Source: an uncultured Flavobacteriia bacterium (lineage in GTDB: Bacteria > Bacteroidota > Bacteroidia > Flavobacteriales_D > Crocinitomicaceae). From it: 48,541 nucleotides of DNA. The position numbers and the translations under genes are program-made. The notes below the pieces were generated by a model, which was not told where the DNA came from, ran no database searches, and saw nothing but the letters and a program-made list of their open reading frames with translations. The DNA is taken from positions 1-48,541 of the forward strand of contig CAIQQH010000006.1 of assembly GCA_903873915.1 (NCBI GenBank), in the 5' to 3' direction. Positions 42,668 to 48,541 of the stretch are shown in pieces. How positions within the stretch are numbered: the stretch's first letter is position 1; the number at the start of each line of letters is the position of its first letter.

Positions 42668-43462
42668 TTAAATTATTTTATCCTCATTGTCCATACGCGT
42701 CATGTTGTTCTTTTGCAACACTTCACGGGCAAAATTAAGGTAATTTATCGAGCCTTTACTTCCAGCATCGTGCATGACAATGGTCATTCCAAAGCTTGGT
42801 GCCTCGCTTAATCGTGTATTTCTGTGGATCACGGTGTCAAAAACCAATTCTTGAAAATGCGTTTTCACCTCTTCCACAACTTGGTTTGCCAAGCGCAAAC
42901 GGGTGTCGTACATGGTCAAAAGAATGCCTTCAATTTCTAGGTCTTGATTCAATCTGCCTTGAACAATCTTTATGGTGTGAAGTAATTTCCCCAATCCTTC
43001 GAGTGCGAAATATTCACATTGCACTGGAATCAATACAGAGTCAGCTGCAGTCAATGAATTTACAGTGATTAGGCCAAGTGAAGGGGAGCAGTCAATAATG
43101 ATAAAGTCATATTGGTCTTTGATTTTCTCCAAAGCCATTTTTAACTTTCTCTCGCGATTGGGAAGATTGATCATTTCCAATTCAGCACCTACTAAGTCAA
43201 TGTGTGAGGGTAGAATGTCAAGATTTGGGTTGTCCGTTTTAATGATCAACTCCGAGGGGTGAACTTCATTGATTAAACAATCGTAAATGTTTTTTGAACT
43301 TTTAGGGTCTAGTCCCACACCAGATGTGGCGTTGGCCTGTGGATCGGCATCAACAATCAGCGTTTTATACTCAAGTACTCCAAGACAACCCCCTAGATTT
43401 ATGGCCGTTGTCGTCTTTCCAACCCCTCCTTTTTGATTCGCTATTGCTATTATTTTTCCCAT
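42668..43462 (-). CDS. parA: Chromosome-partitioning ATPase ParA
   Basis: 264 residues from the ATG at 43462; a TTG one codon upstream is in frame but unlikely. Deviant Walker A NQKGGVGKTTTAINLG (~9), LIVDADPQANATSGVGLD (~36), FIIIDCSPSLGLITVNSL (~118, Walker B) and IPVQCEYFALEGLGKLLHTI. No N-terminal helix-turn-helix, i.e. the chromosomal Soj type. Head of the operon parA-parB-DUF5683-dapB-lepB-wbqC. Confidence 0.95.
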   Translation of the reverse strand: MGKIIAIANQKGGVGKTTTAINLGGCLGVLEYKTLIVDADPQANATSGVGLDPKSSKNIYDCLINEVHPSELIIKTDNPNLDILPSHIDLVGAELEMINLPNRERKLKMALEKIKDQYDFIIIDCSPSLGLITVNSLTAADSVLIPVQCEYFALEGLGKLLHTIKIVQGRLNQDLEIEGILLTMYDTRLRLANQVVEEVKTHFQELVFDTVIHRNTRLSEAPSFGMTIVMHDAGSKGSINYLNFAREVLQKNNMTRMDNEDKII

Positions 43463-43583
43463 CAAGATAAAATTCCTCGATAAAGATAGTACGATACAAG
43501 TGAATCAGGGAAAGATTTTTTCCCGAATTATCAACCATGAGTGTGTTGAAACTAAGGGCGGATGGATTTCTGAATAATTGGTC

Positions 43584-43901
43584 TTACAAATCTTCAAAGG
43601 AAATGGATGAAAACGATGAGTGCTCATCTGTCTTTTTGTCTACATTATCCGTTTCACGTAGTGATTCAATTTTACTCAATACATCGTCAAGCCCTTCTCT
43701 GAATTTTTCAAAATCCTCTTTGTACAAAAAGATTTTGTGTTTTTCAAAATTCTCGCGACCATCATTAAAAGTGGTCTTTTTACTTTCGGTCAGTGTGATG
43801 TACAAATCATTTCCTTTGGTTGATTTTACATCAAAAAAGTAGGTGCGTTTTCCAGCACGAACTACCTTTGAATACACTTCGCCATTCTTGTCCTGTTCCA
43901 T
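43584..43901 (-). CDS. PUR-alpha-like DNA/RNA-binding protein (DUF3276)
   Basis: 105 residues. GEVYSKVVRAGKRTYFFDVKSTKGNDLYITLTESKK is a PUR-repeat: four strands then the amphipathic helix in FLYKEDFEKFREGLDDVLSKI (~60-80). Single PUR proteins dimerise and bind single-stranded nucleic acids; they are common in Bacteroidota and spirochaetes. The tail (~85-105) is acidic and Ser-rich. It precedes parA by 121 bp and is probably separate. Confidence 0.88.
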   Translation of the reverse strand: MEQDKNGEVYSKVVRAGKRTYFFDVKSTKGNDLYITLTESKKTTFNDGRENFEKHKIFLYKEDFEKFREGLDDVLSKIESLRETDNVDKKTDEHSSFSSISFEDL

Positions 43902-43963
43902 AGTTTGGATGCGTTTGGGTCAGAACAATATTACACTAAAATTTAATTTGTTTGCAATGAAGC

Positions 43964-45721
43964 CTATTTTTCTTTCGATTCGGCAAGTTGTGCGGTGTAC
44001 ATTTCTGCATAAATGCCATTCAAAGCAATCAATTCGTCGTGGCTACCTTGCTCGGCAAGTTGCCCATGGTCTAAGACAATGATGCGGTCGGCATTGCGCA
44101 GTGAGGAGATGCGGTGACTGACGATGATGGTGCTTCGATTCTTTTGAACTTTCTTTAGGTTTGAAAGGATAATTTCTTCTGTTTCAGAATCTAAGGCAGA
44201 GAAACAATCGTCAAGAAGCAACAGTTTTGGCTCTCTTACCAAGGCGCGCGCGATGGAAAGACGCTGTTTTTGTCCACCACTCAAGTTCACTCCGCGCTCA
44301 CCGAGTAAGGTTTCATAGCGCTCTGGGAATTCTTGAATGTTGTGATCCACGTGTGCCAATTTGGCCATGTCAACTATGCGCTCATGCGTGATGTCTTCGG
44401 AATGGGCACCAAACGAAATGTTGTTGGCAATGCTATCTGAAAACAGTGTGATCTCTTGAGGCACTATTCCCGATTGATCACGAAACGCATCTATGTTGAT
44501 CGTGTTCAACGCTGCTCCATCCACGTAAATTTCACCAACTTCTGGGTCAACCTGACGGAGAATTAAGCGCAGAATGGTTGATTTTCCACTTCCTGTTTTA
44601 CCGACAAAAGCTAAAGTTTCACCTTTATTGATCGTGAAGCTTAAATCTTTAATCGCAGTAATGTTTGAATCAGCATAGGTGTATCTCACGTTCTTAAATT
44701 CAATCTTTCCTTGGAAATTAAAGGCGGATAAGGAGGGGTTGATGATCTCTGCAGGTTGATTGAGGAATTCGTTGATGCGTTCTTGAGAAGCCGAAGCCCG
44801 CTGTATAATTGAGGTGACCCACCCAATGCTTGCAAAGGGCCAAGTAAGGTTATTGACAAAGAAGATGAAAGCCACAATTCCTCCGATGCTCAATTCACCT
44901 GTGTAGGTCATTTTTCCGCCAATATAAATGGCGAGAATGGTGCTCAAACCAATCAGGAAAAAAATTGTCGGCATGAAAAGGGCATTCACCACAACTAGTC
45001 GCATTGTTTTCTTGTGGTAGCCTTCAGCTGATAATGTGAATTTGTCGTTCATTTCTTCGGCACGGTTGTAGGCCTTGATCAAGCGGATACCCGAGAATGA
45101 TTCTTGAACAATGGTGGACATCATCGATTGTTCAGCTTGTACATTCTTGCTCAATGCGTTCATTTTGCTCGAAACCTTGTAAATCATGAAGGACATAAGC
45201 GGAAGAGGAATCAACACATAAAGCGTAAGCATTGGGCTAATCTTCACCATTTGATATATGCAGAGCGCAAACATCACGACAAGATTTATGGTGTACATGA
45301 TACCCGGACCAAGGTAGGAGCGAACTTGTGACACGTCCTCGGAAATGCGATTCATTAAATCACCAATTCTGTTCCGTTGATAAAAAGCAAAACCCATCCG
45401 CTGGTATTGGGCGAACACTTCATTCTTCAGATCGTATTCAATCAAGCGGGACATAATGATAATGGTTTGCCGCATCAGAAAAAGAAAAAACCCCTTAATT
45501 AAAGAAAAGAGCATGTAAACGCCACCAATTTTCAAGGCCAATATCAAACTGGACTCAAGCGTCGAAGCGTACAATTCATGCTTCATTCCATTGACGGCAT
45601 CCATAACAATGACGGGCATTCGTGAACCGAAATAATTGGACACCACTGTAAACAGAATTCCTAAAAAGAAACGCCATTTGTATTTGATGAAATATTTGTT
45701 CAGATACCCGAGTGACCTCAT
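43964..45721 (-). CDS. ABC exporter, fused membrane and ATPase domains (MsbA-like)
   Basis: 585 residues. Six-helix transmembrane domain (~10-310), then the ATPase: Walker A FVGKTGSGKSTILRLI (~368), Q-loop GIVPQEITLFSD, signature NLSGGQKQRLSIARAL (~475), Walker B KLLLLDDCFSALDSETEE (~498), H-loop TIIVSHRISSLRNAD. The residue after the Walker B Asp is Asp instead of the usual catalytic Glu, as at degenerate sites of heterodimeric exporters. Probably a half-transporter forming a dimer for lipids or drugs; substrate unknown. It has its own canonical promoter. Confidence 0.92.
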   Translation of the reverse strand: MRSLGYLNKYFIKYKWRFFLGILFTVVSNYFGSRMPVIVMDAVNGMKHELYASTLESSLILALKIGGVYMLFSLIKGFFLFLMRQTIIIMSRLIEYDLKNEVFAQYQRMGFAFYQRNRIGDLMNRISEDVSQVRSYLGPGIMYTINLVVMFALCIYQMVKISPMLTLYVLIPLPLMSFMIYKVSSKMNALSKNVQAEQSMMSTIVQESFSGIRLIKAYNRAEEMNDKFTLSAEGYHKKTMRLVVVNALFMPTIFFLIGLSTILAIYIGGKMTYTGELSIGGIVAFIFFVNNLTWPFASIGWVTSIIQRASASQERINEFLNQPAEIINPSLSAFNFQGKIEFKNVRYTYADSNITAIKDLSFTINKGETLAFVGKTGSGKSTILRLILRQVDPEVGEIYVDGAALNTINIDAFRDQSGIVPQEITLFSDSIANNISFGAHSEDITHERIVDMAKLAHVDHNIQEFPERYETLLGERGVNLSGGQKQRLSIARALVREPKLLLLDDCFSALDSETEEIILSNLKKVQKNRSTIIVSHRISSLRNADRIIVLDHGQLAEQGSHDELIALNGIYAEMYTAQLAESKEK

Positions 45722-45761
45722 TTAAATAATTTCTATTTTTGCGACCTATTGCAAAACGATG

Positions 45762-45790
45762 CAAAAGTAGGCATTTCGCCTGTATTCAAA
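45762..45790 (-). promoter_or_regulatory. Promoter of the ABC exporter
   Basis: Minus strand: TTTG at 45790-45787, 17-bp spacer, TACTTTTG at 45769-45762, perfect on both boxes; leader of about 35 nt. A TATTTTTG at 45734-45741 on the plus strand could be the -7 box of the divergent dehydrogenase, without a clear -33. Confidence 0.6.
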
Positions 45791-45810
45791 TAAACACACA
45801 TGTTGGAGAT

Positions 45811-46908
45811 ATGTTTGAGGTAAAAAATATTGAGGCTGTAAACCTCGCCGAAAACCCAGTCATCGCAAGGATGGGTCAATATGATCACGAACAATTATTG
45901 TTCTGTAACGACAATTCAACAGGCCTCAAAGCGATAATCGCTGTGCACAATACGGTTTTGGGACCAGCATTGGGTGGGACGCGAATGTGGATGTATTCCA
46001 ACGAGCAAGAAGCCCTTACTGATGTATTGCGTTTGTCGCGTGGAATGACCTACAAAAACTCCATTTCTGGATTGAACCTCGGAGGAGGTAAGGCAGTGAT
46101 TATTGGTGATTCGCATTCCATGAAATCTGAAGCACTCTTCCGTCGCTTCGGAAAATTTGTAAATAGTCTTGCAGGAAAATACATTACTGCAGAAGATGTG
46201 GGTGTTTCGCCGATCGATATGACATGGGTAAACATGGAAACACCTCACGTTGTAGGTCTTCCTGGAAAAAGTGGAGATCCATCACCTGTTACTGCTCACG
46301 GAGTATATGTAGGAATGAAAGCCTGTGCAAAGCAACAGTTTGGTTCTGATTCTTTAGCTGGTAAAAAAGTCGCCGTGCAAGGTGTTGGCCACGTTGGTGA
46401 ATATTTAGTTCGTGCCTTGACAAAGGAAGGAGCTCATGTATTTATTTCAGATATTTACGAACCTACCTTGAAGCGTGTCGCACTAGAAACAGGTGCAACG
46501 GTTGTCGGTCTAGACGAAATCTATGACATGGACATGGACATTTATGCGCCATGTGCTTTGGGAGCAACAATAAATGACGAAACCCTTTCTCGTTTGAAAT
46601 GTTCAATCATTGCGGGTGCTGCAAATAACCAATTGAAACAGGAGGATATTCATGGCCGATTGGTGATGGAAAAAGGAATCATTTATGCACCAGACTTTGC
46701 GTTGAATGCAGGTGGGGTAATTAATTGTTATTCTGAAGTCAAAGGCTTAAGTGCCGAATGGGCCATGTCCAAAGCAGAAGAAATTTATGCAACAATTGGA
46801 AATATCGTTCGCCGTTCAGCGGATGAAAGTATTCCTACGTATCGGATCGCCAATAAAATGGCCGAAGAACGGATCGAGTCGATCGGAAAGGTGAAACTAC
46901 CCCTATAA
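45811..46908 (+). CDS. Leu/Phe/Val-type amino-acid dehydrogenase
   Basis: 365 residues from the ATG at 45811; upstream in-frame codons lie over the promoter. ALGGTRMWMY (~50), SGLNLGGGKAVIIGD (~82, catalytic Lys in GGGK) and AEDVGVSPIDMTWVNMETPHVVG (~127) form the substrate domain. GKKVAVQGVGHVGEYLVRAL (~183) is the NAD-binding motif. The length and GGGK context match leucine/phenylalanine/valine dehydrogenases, not the longer glutamate enzymes. It deaminates branched-chain amino acids reversibly with NAD. The stop shares a base with the nusB start. Confidence 0.9.
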   Translation: MFEVKNIEAVNLAENPVIARMGQYDHEQLLFCNDNSTGLKAIIAVHNTVLGPALGGTRMWMYSNEQEALTDVLRLSRGMTYKNSISGLNLGGGKAVIIGDSHSMKSEALFRRFGKFVNSLAGKYITAEDVGVSPIDMTWVNMETPHVVGLPGKSGDPSPVTAHGVYVGMKACAKQQFGSDSLAGKKVAVQGVGHVGEYLVRALTKEGAHVFISDIYEPTLKRVALETGATVVGLDEIYDMDMDIYAPCALGATINDETLSRLKCSIIAGAANNQLKQEDIHGRLVMEKGIIYAPDFALNAGGVINCYSEVKGLSAEWAMSKAEEIYATIGNIVRRSADESIPTYRIANKMAEERIESIGKVKLPL

Positions 46909-47858
46909 TGTTAAATCGAAGACACTTACGAATTAAAGTTTTACAGGCACTTTATGCCTATTTTCAGTCGGAGGAGGATAGCTTTCGTCGGACTGAAAAT
47001 GAATTGATGGCATCCATCGAAAAGATGTATGATTTGTATGTTTACTTGCTGTTGACATTTGGAGAAATTAAGTCAATTGCTCAGCATCGAATTGATGAGA
47101 ATAAGAAAAAGATGCGCCCGAGTGACCAAGATTTAAACCCCAATTTGAAGTTTGTAGACAACTTGCTGATTGCCAAATTGACAGGAAATAAGGTCCTTCG
47201 AGAACTTTCAGAATCCCGCAAAGTAAATTGGGTAGGTGATGAGCATCAGGAAATGTTTCGTAAAATGTTTCTGCAAATTAGAGATAGCGAAATCTTTTTC
47301 GAGCACATGAACAACGATCAATTAGGATTTGAATCCGACAAGTCGTTTGCCATTGAATTGTTCAAAGCAGAAATAGCAAATTCAGCGGTCTTGTATGACT
47401 TTTTCGAAGAGAAAAGCATCCATTGGCTCGACGATATTGATTTGTGTTGCTCGATGGTGTTAAAGACGGTAAAGGCTTCGACAGAAGAGGGTGGAATCGA
47501 CGTTATGCCCTTGTTCAAAGAGAACGATGATGAGGAAGAGTTTGTGCGCACACTGCTGCGAAAGACCATTTCTATGGATCGTGAAAATGAAGCGCTGATT
47601 GATGAACTTACGGACAACTGGGAACTGGACCGCATTGCCAAGATGGATATTATTTTAATGAAAATGGCAATTACTGAATTTCAAGTGTGCAATAGTATTC
47701 CAACCAAGGTGACATTAAATGAATACATTGAGATTTCAAAGTTCTACAGTACGCCAAAAAGCAATAGTTTTATCAATGGAGTTTTAGACAAAGCCATTGA
47801 CCGATTGAAGATAGAAAAGAAGATTGTTAAGGTAGGTAGAGGATTATTAAACGAATAA
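46908..47858 (+). CDS. nusB: Transcription antitermination factor NusB, long Bacteroidota form
   Basis: 316 residues, about double the usual length. Starts MLNRRHLRIKVLQALYAYFQSE, the RNA-binding arginine motif of NusB. Residues ~25-165 are an inserted helical region. The classical C-terminal helices follow at ~215-305: NWELDRIAKMDIILMKMAITEF, PTKVTLNEYIEISKFYSTPKSNSFINGVLD. It binds boxA of rRNA leaders with NusE. TAATG coupling to the dehydrogenase. Confidence 0.93.
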   Translation: MLNRRHLRIKVLQALYAYFQSEEDSFRRTENELMASIEKMYDLYVYLLLTFGEIKSIAQHRIDENKKKMRPSDQDLNPNLKFVDNLLIAKLTGNKVLRELSESRKVNWVGDEHQEMFRKMFLQIRDSEIFFEHMNNDQLGFESDKSFAIELFKAEIANSAVLYDFFEEKSIHWLDDIDLCCSMVLKTVKASTEEGGIDVMPLFKENDDEEEFVRTLLRKTISMDRENEALIDELTDNWELDRIAKMDIILMKMAITEFQVCNSIPTKVTLNEYIEISKFYSTPKSNSFINGVLDKAIDRLKIEKKIVKVGRGLLNE

Positions 47859-47866
47859 AAATAAAT

Positions 47867-48268
47867 ATGAAAAGTGCATTTTTAGCCATTGGTACGGGAG
47901 CTCTTTTTTTGCTGTTTTCATGCGGTGGAAATGACCAAGTGTCGATAGGACAAAAAACTACTATGGTAGTCAATCCAGTTTTTGATGCTGGCTGGGTAGT
48001 AAAAGGAGAAATCATTAAGGCAAAATTTATTGTCAAGAATACAGGAGATTATCCCTTGGTCATTGCTGAAGCAAAACCATCGTGCTCATGCACAATAGCG
48101 TCAAAACCAGAAGATCCTATTCAACCGGGAAAGACGGGGGTGATTCGCGCCAATGTGGACACCGGAAAAACTACCTTGAGTATCATTTCAAAAACAGTTC
48201 GTATTGTAGCAAATACGGAGCCTGGAACAACGGAGGTGTTGATTAAAGCGAGAGTGAGGAATAAATAG
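47867..48268 (+). CDS. DUF1573 lipoprotein
   Basis: 133 residues. Signal peptide with lipobox LLFSC (Cys19). A DUF1573 immunoglobulin-like beta domain covers ~35-130: NPVFDAGWVVKGEIIKAKFIVKNTGDYPLVI, then the typical PSCSCTIASKPEDPIQPGKTGVI with paired Cys. Likely anchored in the outer or inner membrane facing the periplasm. It follows nusB by 8 bp. In many relatives yajC comes next, but here a repeat array begins at its stop codon and the window ends. Confidence 0.88.
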   Translation: MKSAFLAIGTGALFLLFSCGGNDQVSIGQKTTMVVNPVFDAGWVVKGEIIKAKFIVKNTGDYPLVIAEAKPSCSCTIASKPEDPIQPGKTGVIRANVDTGKTTLSIISKTVRIVANTEPGTTEVLIKARVRNK

Positions 48269-48541
48269 TTACTAATTACTAGTGACTAATTATGAGTAAA
48301 AAATTAAGAATTAAAAATTAAGAATTAAAAATTACAAATTGCGAGTTGGGTGGCTGAGGTGCGATAGCAGTCTCGAAGCCACGAATTACGAGTTATGAAT
48401 TACGAGTTACTAGTGACTAATTACGAATTACAAATTATGAATTACAAATTACGAGTTTGGTGGCTGAGGTGCGATAGCAGTCTCGAAGCCACGAATTACT
48501 AGTTACTAATTACTAGTGACTAATTATGAGTAAAAAATTAA
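48266..48541. repeat. Heptanucleotide array (consensus DARTTAC) punctuated by two 33-bp hairpins
   Basis: Beginning at the TAG stop, the DNA reads in 7-bp steps: TAGTTAC, TAATTAC, TAGTGAC, TAATTAT and so on, twelve heptads to 48349. A 33-bp inverted repeat (48350-48382) follows, eleven heptads (48383-48459), the identical 33-bp repeat (48460-48492), and seven more heptads to the window end. The hairpin pairs GTGGCT with AGCCAC and GAG with CTC, and its centre is TGC-GATA-GCA. A 41-bp block at 48267-48307 recurs exactly at 48501-48541. The array continues past the window. Confidence 0.95.

Noticed and set aside
41752-43462. Replication origin next to parAB
   Set aside because: No cluster of TTATCCACA-like DnaA boxes and no dnaA or dnaN gene was seen in the window.
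43508-43524. GGGAAA/TTTCCC hairpin between DUF3276 and parA
   Set aside because: The stem is only 6 bp and there is no T-run on the strand where a terminator would be needed.
43651-43660. parS-like half site GTTTCACGT near parA
   Set aside because: Only one arm of the 16-bp parS palindrome matches and it lies inside the DUF3276 coding sequence; the other half is unrelated.
45739-45810. Upstream extension of the amino-acid dehydrogenase
   Set aside because: The additional 24 codons cover the divergent promoter and have no similarity to the family; the ATG at 45811 fits the expected N-terminus.
1-48541. tRNA or rRNA genes
   Set aside because: Intergenic gaps are short and none contains a recognisable T-loop GGTTCAAATCC-type segment with a cloverleaf.

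Overview
The window comes from a member of the Bacteroidota, most likely order Flavobacteriales. The evidence is: a secreted protein ending in a type A T9SS sorting domain at the left edge, a PorE-like T9SS component, ribosomal protein THX, the gene order parA-parB-DUF5683-dapB-lepB-wbqC, a double-length NusB next to a DUF1573 lipoprotein, A-rich rather than Shine-Dalgarno leaders, and promoters of the Bacteroidota form TTTG - about 19 bp - TAnnTTTG. Nothing in it is a phage, plasmid or insertion sequence. It is ordinary, tightly packed chromosome, and the unusual material sits in a few short intergenic gaps.

Layout. 1-7933: a secreted GEVED protein (cut by the window edge), a PLP-dependent class V aminotransferase, then a rightward run of a TPR protein, a PorE-like protein, a TauE/SafE exporter and a CstB-like persulfide dioxygenase-rhodanese fusion. 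7934-8290: a nested hairpin repeat array. 8291-20399: mixed housekeeping genes (CNNM/CorC protein, RRM protein, recR, proline dehydrogenase, aroB, MerR regulator, NlpC/P60 hydrolase, queuosine-precursor transporter, MFS transporter, msrA, LRR lipoprotein, CPBP protease), several in convergent pairs whose ends overlap. 20400-24983: a leftward operon serC-serA-DUF1015-yggS-DUF1684. 25112-30070: leftward THX, trmH, HU, and an operon rlmI-like/MATE/fmt. 30177-33282: a rightward operon of an unknown protein, an orphan ABC ATPase and a YihY membrane protein, then an XRE-S24 regulator with a candidate operator in its own promoter. 33283-33409: a heptanucleotide repeat array. 33410-43901: recQ, ilvE, an unknown secreted protein, and the leftward operon parA-parB-DUF5683-dapB-lepB-wbqC preceded by a PUR/DUF3276 gene. 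43964-48268: an ABC exporter divergent from a rightward operon of amino-acid dehydrogenase, nusB and DUF1573. 48266-48541: a second heptanucleotide array carrying 33-bp hairpins.

How the genes work together. Translational coupling is common: ATGA, GTGA, TTGA or TAATG overlaps link recR to proline dehydrogenase, DUF1015-yggS-DUF1684, rlmI-MATE-fmt, lepB-wbqC, parB-DUF5683 and the dehydrogenase-nusB pair. The TauE and CstB-like pair forms a sulfide/persulfide detoxification module. serC, serA and DUF1015 may form a complete serine pathway. The most unusual signal is the set of intergenic arrays. One array is built from hairpins with compensatory stem changes. Two are strict 7-bp repeats placed directly behind genes. 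Together they suggest a family of repeat elements at gene ends in this genome.
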